Shown one piece after another: positions 29,828 to 38,605 of a stretch of DNA of 46,148 nucleotides. Positions within the stretch are counted from its first letter, which is position 1; each line of letters begins with the position of its first letter. A model generated the notes under the pieces. That model had not been told where the DNA came from. It ran no database searches and worked only from the letters and a program-made list of their open reading frames with translations. The position numbers and the translations under genes are program-made. Origin of the DNA: Desulfobulbus alkaliphilus (GTDB lineage Bacteria > Desulfobacterota > Desulfobulbia > Desulfobulbales > Desulfobulbaceae). Where the stretch lies: assembly GCF_016918545.1 (NCBI RefSeq), contig NZ_JAFFQC010000029.1, positions 1 through 46,148 on the forward strand, read 5' to 3'.

Positions 29828-31518
29828 AAATGCTCCCCACCCAGCTGCGTCTGCTCCTCCGCAACAAGCGAGCACAGCGCAACATCCGCGGCATGTGCGA
29901 ATTTTTGCTGGCGCTGGCCTTTATGGTCACCGTGTACAACATCATTTTCCATATTCTCATGGCCCAGGAAGGGCGGGAATACTCGGTGATCACCGGATTT
30001 TACTGGACCCTGGTCACCATGTCCACCCTGGGGTTTGGTGATATCGTCTTTGAAAGCGACCTTGGCCAACTTTTTTCCGTCCTGGTGCTGCTTTCCGGCA
30101 TCATTTTTCTGCTGGTGATGCTGCCCTTCACCTTTATCCAGTTCTTTTACGCACCCTGGCTTGAGGCTCAGCGTAAATCCCGGGTTCCCAGGCAGATAGC
30201 CGACAGCGTCAGCAACCATGTGATCATCACCGGCTTTGACCCCGTCACCATCGCCCTGGTCGAGCGCCTGCGCCAATACAACTATGACTATATTATTCTT
30301 GTTGCCGAAGTGCAGCAAGCCCTTGACCTGGTCGACCAGGGATACAAGGTGCTGGTGGGGGACCTTGATGATCCGGATACCTATCACCGGGCCCATTCGG
30401 CCAGGGCCGCCCTGGTCCTGGCGATGAACGACGACATGCGCAACACCAGCATTGCCTACACCGTCCGGGAAACGGCCCCCGGAGTCCCCATCGCCGCCAA
30501 TGCCGATCAGAATGAATCGGTGGACATCCTTCATCTTGCCGGCTGCAGCCATGTGTTCCAGTTCATGAAAATACTGGGCCAGTCCCTGGCACGGCGGACC
30601 CTGGGCGCTCGAACCCGCTCCAACATTGTCGGCCGCTTTGAAGAACTGGTCATTGCCGAGGCACCGGCGATGCGCACCCCTCTGGTGGGCAAAACCATTC
30701 GGGAAATCCAGTTGCGCCAGGCCACCGGCATCACCGTGGTCGGTCTCTGGGACCGAGGCCGCTTCAGCCTGCCCACCGCCGAGACCCGGATCGAATCAAG
30801 TTCTGTTCTCGTCCTGGCCGGATCGGAAAAACAGCTGGCCGCCTATGATGCCTATGCCGGTGAATCCGACAGCACCGAAGCTCCGGTGCTTATCCTCGGC
30901 GGCGGCCGGGTGGGCCGGGCAGCCGCCAGAACCCTGCGTGAACAAGGGATCGCCTACCGCATTGTCGAGAAAAACCGGCGTCTGGGCGACGAGGCTGGAA
31001 ATTACATCATCGGCAGCGCCGCCGATCTCAATACCCTGGCCAAAGCCGGGATCTACGAGGCGCCCTCGGTCTTCATCACCACCCACAGTGATGAGGTGAA
31101 CATCTATCTGACCATCTACTGCCGGCGGTTGCGTCCGGATATCCAGATCATCAGCCGGGCCACCATGGACCGGAACATCAGCGTCCTCCACGCCGCCGGC
31201 GCTGACCTGGTCATGTCCCACGCCTCCATGGCCGCCAATATCATCATCAATGTCCTCACCCCGGGCAAGATTCTCATGCTCACCGAAGGATTGAATATCT
31301 TCCGGAGCCAAGTCCACCCCCACCTGGCCGGCAAGTCCTTGATCGCCAGCGATATCCGGGAAACCACCGGCTGCAGTGTTATCGCCCTGTTCCGGGGCGG
31401 TCATCTGATCATCAATCCCGAACCCACCATAATCCTTGATCCCAAGGATAAAATGATTCTCATCGGTACGGCTGAGGCGGAAAAAAGCTTCATGGCCCGG
31501 TATCCGGAAAAAAAGTAA
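29824..31518 (+). CDS. K+ channel with two RCK (TrkA-N/TrkA-C) units
   Basis: A 564-residue protein. Residues ~25-115 are two membrane helices around a pore loop, TLVTMSTLGFGDIVF. The selectivity filter is TLGFGD, a variant of TVGYGD. Two Rossmann RCK domains follow: one from VSNHVIITGFDPVTIALVER, with its TrkA-C part near ELVIAEAPAMRTPLVGKTI. The second is from APVLILGGGRVGRAAARTL, with TrkA-C near IFRSQVHPHLAGKSL. It probably gates K+ flux in response to nucleotide or Ca. GGGRVGR is an intact nucleotide-binding loop; the first RCK has GFDPVT, less canonical. It overlaps the small upstream gene by 4 nt. A full-length F2 starts 8 nt after its stop. Confidence 0.9.
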   Translation: MKMLPTQLRLLLRNKRAQRNIRGMCEFLLALAFMVTVYNIIFHILMAQEGREYSVITGFYWTLVTMSTLGFGDIVFESDLGQLFSVLVLLSGIIFLLVMLPFTFIQFFYAPWLEAQRKSRVPRQIADSVSNHVIITGFDPVTIALVERLRQYNYDYIILVAEVQQALDLVDQGYKVLVGDLDDPDTYHRAHSARAALVLAMNDDMRNTSIAYTVRETAPGVPIAANADQNESVDILHLAGCSHVFQFMKILGQSLARRTLGARTRSNIVGRFEELVIAEAPAMRTPLVGKTIREIQLRQATGITVVGLWDRGRFSLPTAETRIESSSVLVLAGSEKQLAAYDAYAGESDSTEAPVLILGGGRVGRAAARTLREQGIAYRIVEKNRRLGDEAGNYIIGSAADLNTLAKAGIYEAPSVFITTHSDEVNIYLTIYCRRLRPDIQIISRATMDRNISVLHAAGADLVMSHASMAANIIINVLTPGKILMLTEGLNIFRSQVHPHLAGKSLIASDIRETTGCSVIALFRGGHLIINPEPTIILDPKDKMILIGTAEAEKSFMARYPEKK

Positions 31519-31526
31519 TCCTTTTT

Positions 31527-31747
31527 CCTGAATCCGTAAGCGTTCATCCGTACGTCAGCTTTGTGGTGCATGACCGTTCGATCAAAGTAGATTGCATCAA
31601 ACGGGCACGGGCAATGAAGATGGCGGACGGACGGACGCCCCGAAGGGCGGCGGGTGAAAGCGTACCATGAGCAATCCATCTCCACTCATACCCTGATTAC
31701 AGACAAATATATCCAAAACAAGAACCCCGCTGTCACGGATTTCAAGG
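31527..31747 (-). mobile_element. F2 element, full length, inverted
   Basis: CCTGAATCCGTAAGCG ... CACGGATTTCAAGG. The inner palindrome is GACCGTTCGATCAAAGTAGA to ATCAAACGGG, and GCCCCGAAGGGCGG is present. It begins 8 nt after the K+ channel stop. Confidence 0.82.
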
Positions 31748-31938
31748 TCTTTGCATCCCTGCTCACCCGGTGAATGATGGGCCTCAATGGTGATGGATTC
31801 GGATGAGTGTGTTCTTTGTCAAAAAAATCCTTCATGTCCGTATGCCGGTGCGATACACTTTTTTTAAAAGAAGGTCTCTTTTTTCGGCTGCTGAGCATCC
31901 GGCCTTCTGTGTTCCTTTTTCAGGCAAGATCACCCATC

Positions 31939-34827
31939 ATGCGACTCTCACCATTTGCCCTCTTCATGCCGAGTCTGCGCCAATGGTCCCTGGGCAGAAA
32001 AATAGTCGTTGGCAATATCCTCTTCCTTATCCTGCCGCTGCTGCTGTTATCCGGTCTCACGCTCCACCATATCGTTGACCGTCTCCACGCCGGAACTCGG
32101 ACGGGCATGGAAGCCGCAGGCACAGCCATCGTTGACATGATCGAGGCATCGATCGACGCATCTATCCACGCATATCTCTCCGCTGTTGCCCAAAAAAACC
32201 TGCACATCGCCGAAAAGTATCATCAGCAATACCTGGAGGGAGAGATCAGTGAACATCAGGCTCGCCGGATGGTCATCGACCTTTTCCGCGCTGAGCAAAT
32301 AGGCCCTTCCGGATATATCTACTGTCTTGATTCCCAGGGTGTCATCCAATTGCATCCCATGACTGAACTGACAGGCAAAAACGTCTTTGAGCATGAGGAA
32401 TACAAGTACGCCCAGCCTTTGATCTCCCTGCTGGTTGCAACAAAAAACGGCTATCTCGAATATGCATGGCAGCACCCGTCGAAGGGCACGGAACAACCCA
32501 AGGCTGTGCAGATGGTCCATTTCAAACCGTGGGACTGGATCATTGCCGTTGCCTGCTACCGGAAAGAATTCGCCGACATGGTCGACTTCCAGGCCATCGA
32601 AAAACGGATTACCGATTTTCGCTATGGCGGATCCGGATACGCCTTCCTGCTCAGTGATCAAGGCGAACTGCTTGCCCATCCGCACCGCGATCGCCCCACC
32701 AACGAAATCGAGTGGACAGCGCGGATGCAGACTGACAATATCGTCCTGGCAGCCGATAACACCCTTTTGCTCCCCTCTCAATGGCAGGAACCAACTCAAC
32801 CAGGACACGAGGAGAACGTACTGTTAGTCCGGTCCATACCCCAGTTCGGTCTCGTCGTCGGCCTGACCGTTCCCAAGAGTGCAATCGAGCCGGGACTGTT
32901 CTCTGCCAGGACCATGATCATGTTGATGTTGCTGACCGGTGCGTCTTTGTCGATCTACGCTGCTCTCTTTCTGAGCAGGTTGATCGCCGCCCCGCTGCAT
33001 CGGTTTGCGCAACGGCTTGAAGTGCCGGATACAAACGCGCACACCGCCTATGAAGGCGGCTGCGAAACCACCTTTCTGGTCTCCCGATTCGACCAGTATG
33101 TCCGCGAACTGCAAACAACCAACGCCCGACTGGACACGGAAGTTCAGTTCCGCAAAAGCGCCGAACGCTTCCTGCGGATTTATAAGACCATTTTCGACAA
33201 TGCCACTGAAGGGATCCTCATCACCGATAACACCGCTAAAATCCTGGCGGTGAATACCGCCTTCACCTCCATAACCGGATATGAGGCCAGTGAAGCGCTC
33301 GGAGAGAACACCAACCTGCTCAAGTCCAACCATCATGACGCCGCTTTTTATCACCAGATGTGGCACAACCTGACCAGAACAGGACGCTGGGAAGGAGAAA
33401 TCTGGAATAAAAAAAAGGACGGCACCGTCTATCCGCAGTGGTTGGCCATCAATTCCATCCGCAACGAACGTAAGGAGATTCTCTATTACTTTGCCACCTT
33501 TTTCGAAATCGGCGAGTTGAAAAAACGGGAGAAGCAAATTGCCTTCATGGCCTACCACGACCTGCTCACCCGCCTGCCCAACCGAACCTTTCTCGAAAAC
33601 AAACTGGGCAAGGCGTTGATCAAGGCCAGGACCGAAGGTGAAAAGGTGGTCATTTTTTTCATCGACCTGGACAATTTTAAAAACATCAATGATGTCTTTG
33701 GCCACCACCTGGGCGACGATCTGCTCATTCAGGTCAGCCAGAAATTATCCGCCTTACTGGGTGAAAACGGCACCCTATGCCGCCTTGGCAGTGATGAGTT
33801 CATTCTCCTGCTGGAAAAGGTCGATCATGACGCCCTGATTTATATAACCGCCAACCGCATCCTCGGGCTGCTGAAAAAACCTTTTCTCCTCGACTTTAAA
33901 AAAATCTATATCAACGCCAGTATCGGGGTCTCCATCTATCCCGGTGATGGCGAAACCAGCATGCAGCTGATTCGCAGCGCCGACATGGCCATGCACCGGG
34001 CCAAACGGGAGGGAAAGAACCGCTACGTCCTCTTCACCCAGGAGATGCATGCCGAGTTGTACCACAAATTACGCACCGAAAACGGCATCCGCTTTGGCCT
34101 GCAGCACCGGGAATTTATCGTCTACTATCAACCCAAAGTCAACATAGCCACAGGGAAAACTTCTTCTCTGGAAGCCCTTATCCGTTGGCAAAAAGGCAAC
34201 AAAATCATCAGTCCCGCCGTCTTTATCCCCATAGCCGAGGAATCAAGCCTCATCGATGACCTGTGCCTGTTTGTCATGGAGGAAAGCTGTGCCTTCCATG
34301 CCATCATGCGCGCACAGCGGGTTGCGGTGCCGATCAGCGTCAATATTTCCCCCCGCCAATTCCTCAATGCCGATTTTATCGACATTGTCGAGGATCTGCT
34401 CAAACGCTATCAGGTCGACCCCAGCTTCATCGAATTTGAAATCACTGAAACCACGGCCATGAAGGATGTCGAGCATACCCTGAACATCATGCACAAACTG
34501 CGCAGTATGGGCATCCTCTTTTCCATTGACGATTTCGGCACCGGGTATTCTTCGCTGGGATACCTCAACAAGATGCCGGTCAGCACCCTGAAAATCGATA
34601 AACAGTTCATTGATGATCTGGAATCCAACAATGGTATTGTCGCCACCATCATTGCCATCAGCCACCAGATGCATCTCAATGTCGTGGCCGAGGGCGTGGA
34701 AACCCTATCCCAGCTGAACAATCTGGCTGCGCTGGGATGCCAGGAGGCCCAGGGCTATTACTTTTCCCGCCCGGTCCCCGCCGACTCCATCTTAGCATAT
34801 CTCGTAACCGAGCGGGATGCCTGCTGA
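31939..34827 (+). CDS. Cache-PAS-GGDEF-EAL membrane protein (c-di-GMP)
   Basis: A 962-residue protein from the chosen start MRLSPFALFM. A first membrane helix (GNILFLILPLLLLSGLTL) is followed by a periplasmic double Cache-like sensor (SGYIYCLDSQGVIQLHP; SGYAFLLSDQGELLAHP). Then come a second helix (MIMLMLLTGASLSIYAALFL), a PAS domain (IFDNATEGILITDNTAKI), a GGDEF domain and an EAL domain. The cyclase signature is GSDEF (RLGSDEFILLL), a changed position in the A-site. The EAL block is complete (SLEALIRW, NISPRQF, DDFGTGYSSLGYL, VAEGVET). It is thus expected to be mainly a c-di-GMP phosphodiesterase under an external ligand. The start is uncertain; upstream in-frame ATGs exist at 31807. Confidence 0.88.
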   Translation: MRLSPFALFMPSLRQWSLGRKIVVGNILFLILPLLLLSGLTLHHIVDRLHAGTRTGMEAAGTAIVDMIEASIDASIHAYLSAVAQKNLHIAEKYHQQYLEGEISEHQARRMVIDLFRAEQIGPSGYIYCLDSQGVIQLHPMTELTGKNVFEHEEYKYAQPLISLLVATKNGYLEYAWQHPSKGTEQPKAVQMVHFKPWDWIIAVACYRKEFADMVDFQAIEKRITDFRYGGSGYAFLLSDQGELLAHPHRDRPTNEIEWTARMQTDNIVLAADNTLLLPSQWQEPTQPGHEENVLLVRSIPQFGLVVGLTVPKSAIEPGLFSARTMIMLMLLTGASLSIYAALFLSRLIAAPLHRFAQRLEVPDTNAHTAYEGGCETTFLVSRFDQYVRELQTTNARLDTEVQFRKSAERFLRIYKTIFDNATEGILITDNTAKILAVNTAFTSITGYEASEALGENTNLLKSNHHDAAFYHQMWHNLTRTGRWEGEIWNKKKDGTVYPQWLAINSIRNERKEILYYFATFFEIGELKKREKQIAFMAYHDLLTRLPNRTFLENKLGKALIKARTEGEKVVIFFIDLDNFKNINDVFGHHLGDDLLIQVSQKLSALLGENGTLCRLGSDEFILLLEKVDHDALIYITANRILGLLKKPFLLDFKKIYINASIGVSIYPGDGETSMQLIRSADMAMHRAKREGKNRYVLFTQEMHAELYHKLRTENGIRFGLQHREFIVYYQPKVNIATGKTSSLEALIRWQKGNKIISPAVFIPIAEESSLIDDLCLFVMEESCAFHAIMRAQRVAVPISVNISPRQFLNADFIDIVEDLLKRYQVDPSFIEFEITETTAMKDVEHTLNIMHKLRSMGILFSIDDFGTGYSSLGYLNKMPVSTLKIDKQFIDDLESNNGIVATIIAISHQMHLNVVAEGVETLSQLNNLAALGCQEAQGYYFSRPVPADSILAYLVTERDAC

Positions 34828-34859
34828 TTCAGGCCCCCACCGTGCGCGGCTTCAGGCGC

Positions 34860-34925
34860 CCTGGATTCGTGATAGCTGGACTTTTGTTTGGGTTGTATTT
34901 ATGCTGTGATCATTTGTAACACATT
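34860..34925 (+). mobile_element. Partial F2 element
   Basis: CTGGATTCGTGATAGCTGGA and the TTTTGTTTGGGTTGTATT stretch match the first third of F2; the rest is lost where the next miniature copy starts. Confidence 0.6.
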
Positions 34926-34962
34926 CCTGAATCCGTGACGGCTGGACGCTCACGGATCCAGG
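34926..34962. mobile_element. Miniature F2 element (37 bp)
   Basis: CCTGAATCCGTGACGG, CTGGA, CGCTCACGGATCCAGG: both termini with the interior deleted. Confidence 0.72.
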
Positions 34963-35012
34963 ATATTGACATAAACCCGAGATCCTTCGTTTCACTCCAG
35001 GAGCTGTTTTTC

Positions 35013-38000
35013 ATGGACCAAAAGCCTTCGCGGCTCTTTTTTGACCTCAACGACCATAAACTGCTCGACATCGTCAACGACGTGCTCAAACGGGAGGCAA
35101 AACCCCGGTCCGTGAGCAAACTGATGGCACCGTACATGCATCCCCACGGCATCAAGGAGATGGCGGCGCCCATCGGCCTGCGTGTGGCCTATGCCATTGC
35201 CGGACTGCTGGGGTCGCTTGAGGCCGACAAAGCCAGGGACCGCCTGATAGCCCTCCGTGCCCTGCGCGCCGAGGTGTTCAGTTCCGCCACCACTTTTTAT
35301 GCCCAGAATACCGCCCGGGTACTGACCCAGATCATGAAGGAACTGGTGCGCAGCAAGGGCAACGAACTGCGGCAGCTCAAACTGGCCCATGACTTCCGTA
35401 TGGTCTGCACGGGCAAGCCACGACTGGTGCGGGCAGAACTGGAAAAATATCATCTGCTTGAAATGCCTGAAGAATGGAACCAGTTTGCCTTTGACGACCA
35501 TGTCCACGATGCCAATACCAAGGGAAGAAAATCACCGACCCACCTGATCATGGACGCCTGGATCAAGGGCATTCGTAAACTGACGGTCGTCTATTACAAT
35601 CATATCGACCGGGAAGTGGCCGAGGAACTGCTGGAAGCCGCAGCCATCCTTGATATCCATGTCCGCATCGGCATTGAATTACCTGCCCCGTTCCGCAATA
35701 AATTTGTTCGTTTCATCTGGGAGCTGGATGGTTTTTATAACTCCAGCAATCTCCTCCAGTTTCTCAATGAAGCGGTGGTTGAGGAGATGATGGAACAGGG
35801 CAGGCGGATTTCGCTCTACCAGCAACGCTACGTCTTTGACGTGCTTCAGGAATTCAACACCACGCACCGTCCGGTCTTGAACAGGGAGCTTTCCCTGCAG
35901 TGTGGTGAACTTAAGGAAAAGGATTTCATCCACTTCGTCGGCACCGGCCAACCCTCGCTCCTTCACCTGGCCACCTTTATCCAGAACAACTTCCGTTCCC
36001 TGCTTGAGGAAGAGTTCCAGCAGGTCGAGACCGGATATCCCGACCAAGCCGGACAACGGCAAGCGCTGCTGAACGCTGCTGCCACCAAGATGGCCGCTCT
36101 TGCTCAGGAAACACTGATCAGCCGATTCCTCCATCCCAGCCGCAATCCAAGCCTGCACGACCCCTCCGTCCCCCACGAAGAAGGGATGCCGGCCCTCATG
36201 CAGCTGAGGCCTCCCGAACTGCTCAGCCGATTGGCGGCCATGCATTCCAGCTCCCGTTTTACGCTCAACCTGAGTAATCTCACCATCGAGGACACCCTGG
36301 AACTGCTGTATACCTGCAAGGGGCGGATCACCCATGTCGAAGCGTTCAACCTCAAGGATTTCGCCTACGGCATGACCTCGCAGGCAGCGGTCAAGAACAG
36401 CGGCTTCGCCGGCAGCGCCGTGGATATTACCAATCCGGAGCACAATTATCAGCAAATCCATGCCCTGCAGAAAGCCCTCAACCAAGACAATGTCATCAGT
36501 CTCAAAAGCGTGATTCGCTCGATCATCTGGGATTTTGAACAGTCCCGGGAAAGGGCGGAGAAACTCTACGCGACCTGCGATGACGAGTCACGGGAGAGAA
36601 GAGGAGTGGAACTGGCAGAGATGAATCAACGCAAGGATCTGCTGGTCGACATTCTGCTCAATATCGAATCGTTTCATAGTTACTACAACGAGCGATATCT
36701 TGGCAGCCGTATCGGCACCGGGTCCACCGGACAATCGCAATTTCAATTCGGCATGGGCCTGGTAGTCCTCAATACCCTGCCCCCACAGGCCCGAAAACGG
36801 GTGCTCTCGGCTCATCGGGAGGGTCAGCGCAAACTCATTCCGGTGACGGCGCATATGATCAGCCACCACCATGTCCGCACCGGCAACACGGTGAGCCTGT
36901 CATGGCTGGAACAAATCCGCAACCGATTTTCGCTGAGAGGACGGGCCGGCAGTCACTGGCAGGACTGGAGCCTGGACAGATTTGATATCCATACCGGGGT
37001 TGACGGCAACATAGCGACCCTGGGGGGCCTCCGCACCAGTGTCCATCCCGAGGAGATACCGTTGTCCGGACGGACCACGGAAAAAATCGATCGGCCCGAC
37101 AAATATCTCAACACCCACCTCCGCAATATACTGCTGGTGATCATCGGGTTCATTCCAGCCTTCCTCACCTTCAGCCTCACCAAGGACTGGTGGGTGCTCG
37201 CCTATATGGGAGCTTTCATCTGGTTCGGTATCACCGGGGGACGGAACATCATTCAGTCCATTCTTGGTGGTGGCGGCTTGAAACGCTCGCCCCTGCTCCC
37301 CTGGAATTCTCTGGTCAGTTGGAGCCGGATTGCCGAATCCCTCTTTTTCACAGGGTTTTCCGTCCCCCTGCTCGATTATCTGGTAAAAACCCTGCTGCTG
37401 GAGCAGCAGTTCGCGGTCACCACCGCCACCAACCCGGTACTGCTCTATTCGGTTATGGCCCTGGTCAACGGAATCTACATCACCAGCCACAATATCCTCC
37501 GCGGATTACCAAAGAGTGCGGCCGTGGGCAATTTTTTCCGCTCAATCCTTTCCATCCCCCTGGCGATTCTCTTTAATGCCACCATCGGTTTCCTGCTGCA
37601 CATGGCCTCGGTTCCTGGAGTGGAGCAGGAACTGCAGAAGTGGGCCGCGGTAATTTCCAAACTGGCCTCTGATTGTGTGGCCGGGGTGATTGAGGGCCTG
37701 GCTGACCGCCAGACCAATATCCGCATTCGTCTCAAGGATTACCGGGAGAAAATCTCCCGGTTGTTTGCCGTGTACGCCCGACTCGAAGTCCTTTTTCCCG
37801 AGGAAGATGTGCTCGACCGACTGCAATCACCACGAGACATGATCACTGCCATTCGCCAGGAAGCTCGCGATCTGAAAAAAGTGTTCATCGTCAACGCACT
37901 GGATCTCATGTATATCTGGATGTATCAGCCCAGGGCGCGCAAGGCCCTTGAAATGACCGTGGCGAAAATGTCTAATGAGGAATGGCTCATTTTCTATCGT

Positions 38001-38189
38001 TCACAACTGATCCTCAAGCGGCAGAAGGAAATCAGCCGGATTTTCGTCGATGGTCTGGTCGGGAAAAATTTTGCCAGGCCCCTGTCTTTTTACCTCGACC
38101 GGGCCGACACCTACCTGCTTGACATGGAAGAGATGGGCAGAGTACGAAAAAAAATGCTCAAAAAGGAAGGTCGGGTACAAACCGCCTGA
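35013..38189 (+). CDS. Large membrane protein with a PHP-like segment, unknown function
   Basis: A 1058-residue protein that I do not recognise as a characterised family. Near residues 158-220 it reads FDDHVHDANTKGRKSPTHLI, then DAWIKGIRKLTVVYYNHID and HVRIGIELP. This resembles a PHP metal-hydrolase core (D.HvH...g..sP, TDH-like NH, GIE). The middle (~220-690) is soluble and helical. Three or four membrane segments lie near residues 700-870 (ILLVIIGFIPAFLTFSL; GAFIWFGITGG; LLYSVMALVNGIYI; ILFNATIGFLLHMA). A charged helical C-terminus follows. AGGAG lies 9 nt before the ATG. It stands alone between F2 elements. The catalytic claim is inference from motif spacing. Confidence 0.75.
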   Translation: MDQKPSRLFFDLNDHKLLDIVNDVLKREAKPRSVSKLMAPYMHPHGIKEMAAPIGLRVAYAIAGLLGSLEADKARDRLIALRALRAEVFSSATTFYAQNTARVLTQIMKELVRSKGNELRQLKLAHDFRMVCTGKPRLVRAELEKYHLLEMPEEWNQFAFDDHVHDANTKGRKSPTHLIMDAWIKGIRKLTVVYYNHIDREVAEELLEAAAILDIHVRIGIELPAPFRNKFVRFIWELDGFYNSSNLLQFLNEAVVEEMMEQGRRISLYQQRYVFDVLQEFNTTHRPVLNRELSLQCGELKEKDFIHFVGTGQPSLLHLATFIQNNFRSLLEEEFQQVETGYPDQAGQRQALLNAAATKMAALAQETLISRFLHPSRNPSLHDPSVPHEEGMPALMQLRPPELLSRLAAMHSSSRFTLNLSNLTIEDTLELLYTCKGRITHVEAFNLKDFAYGMTSQAAVKNSGFAGSAVDITNPEHNYQQIHALQKALNQDNVISLKSVIRSIIWDFEQSRERAEKLYATCDDESRERRGVELAEMNQRKDLLVDILLNIESFHSYYNERYLGSRIGTGSTGQSQFQFGMGLVVLNTLPPQARKRVLSAHREGQRKLIPVTAHMISHHHVRTGNTVSLSWLEQIRNRFSLRGRAGSHWQDWSLDRFDIHTGVDGNIATLGGLRTSVHPEEIPLSGRTTEKIDRPDKYLNTHLRNILLVIIGFIPAFLTFSLTKDWWVLAYMGAFIWFGITGGRNIIQSILGGGGLKRSPLLPWNSLVSWSRIAESLFFTGFSVPLLDYLVKTLLLEQQFAVTTATNPVLLYSVMALVNGIYITSHNILRGLPKSAAVGNFFRSILSIPLAILFNATIGFLLHMASVPGVEQELQKWAAVISKLASDCVAGVIEGLADRQTNIRIRLKDYREKISRLFAVYARLEVLFPEEDVLDRLQSPRDMITAIRQEARDLKKVFIVNALDLMYIWMYQPRARKALEMTVAKMSNEEWLIFYRSQLILKRQKEISRIFVDGLVGKNFARPLSFYLDRADTYLLDMEEMGRVRKKMLKKEGRVQTA

Positions 38190-38202
38190 CCATCGCGGTC
38201 AT

Positions 38203-38436
38203 CCTCAATACGTGACGGTTAAACGCTTGTTTTGGATACCCTGAATCCGTGTCGGCTGGACGCTTGTTTTGGATATATCTTGCTGTCAGCAGATTATATT
38301 TGTAGCTGAACCCTTGACAATACCTTTCACCAGCCGCCCTTCGGGGCCATGAGTGGACAGAACGCGGCAAGGTGACTATCATTTACACGTTGGTTGTCTG
38401 CAGTTGTGGTGCCGATGAACGCTCACGGATACAAGG
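38203..38436 (+). mobile_element. Mosaic of nested/tandem F2 copies
   Basis: A first terminus (CCTCAATACGTGACGG) is interrupted at 38239 by a second (CCTGAATCCGTGTCGG). That copy runs to CCAGCCGCCCTTCGGGGC at ~38348. A foreign-looking stretch and a right end (GAACGCTCACGGATACAAGG) follow at 38417-38436. It starts 13 nt after the large membrane protein gene. Confidence 0.7.
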
Positions 38437-38449
38437 GAACGGTTACTCC

Positions 38450-38478
38450 TTGACAGCCTGAATCGAATCAAATATACG
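38450..38478 (+). promoter_or_regulatory. Sigma-70-like promoter of cydAB
   Basis: TTGACA (38450-38455), exactly 17 bp, TATACG (38473-38478). It predicts a ~120-nt leader before cydA. Confidence 0.65.
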
Positions 38479-38522
38479 AAAGTCTATTGATCCCATACCG
38501 AACCGGTGGCCACCGGCGACCA

Positions 38523-38546
38523 ACTATACGACCGACTATACGACCG
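38523..38546 (+). repeat. Tandem 12-mer in the cydA leader
   Basis: ACTATACGACCG occurs twice back-to-back between the promoter and cydA. It may be a regulator site; no known motif was recognised. Confidence 0.5.
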
Positions 38547-38605
38547 AAGAATCAATACCATCAATCAGTCCAAGGTTCCATCTATCCCCGGGAAGGAGAG
38601 TAATT

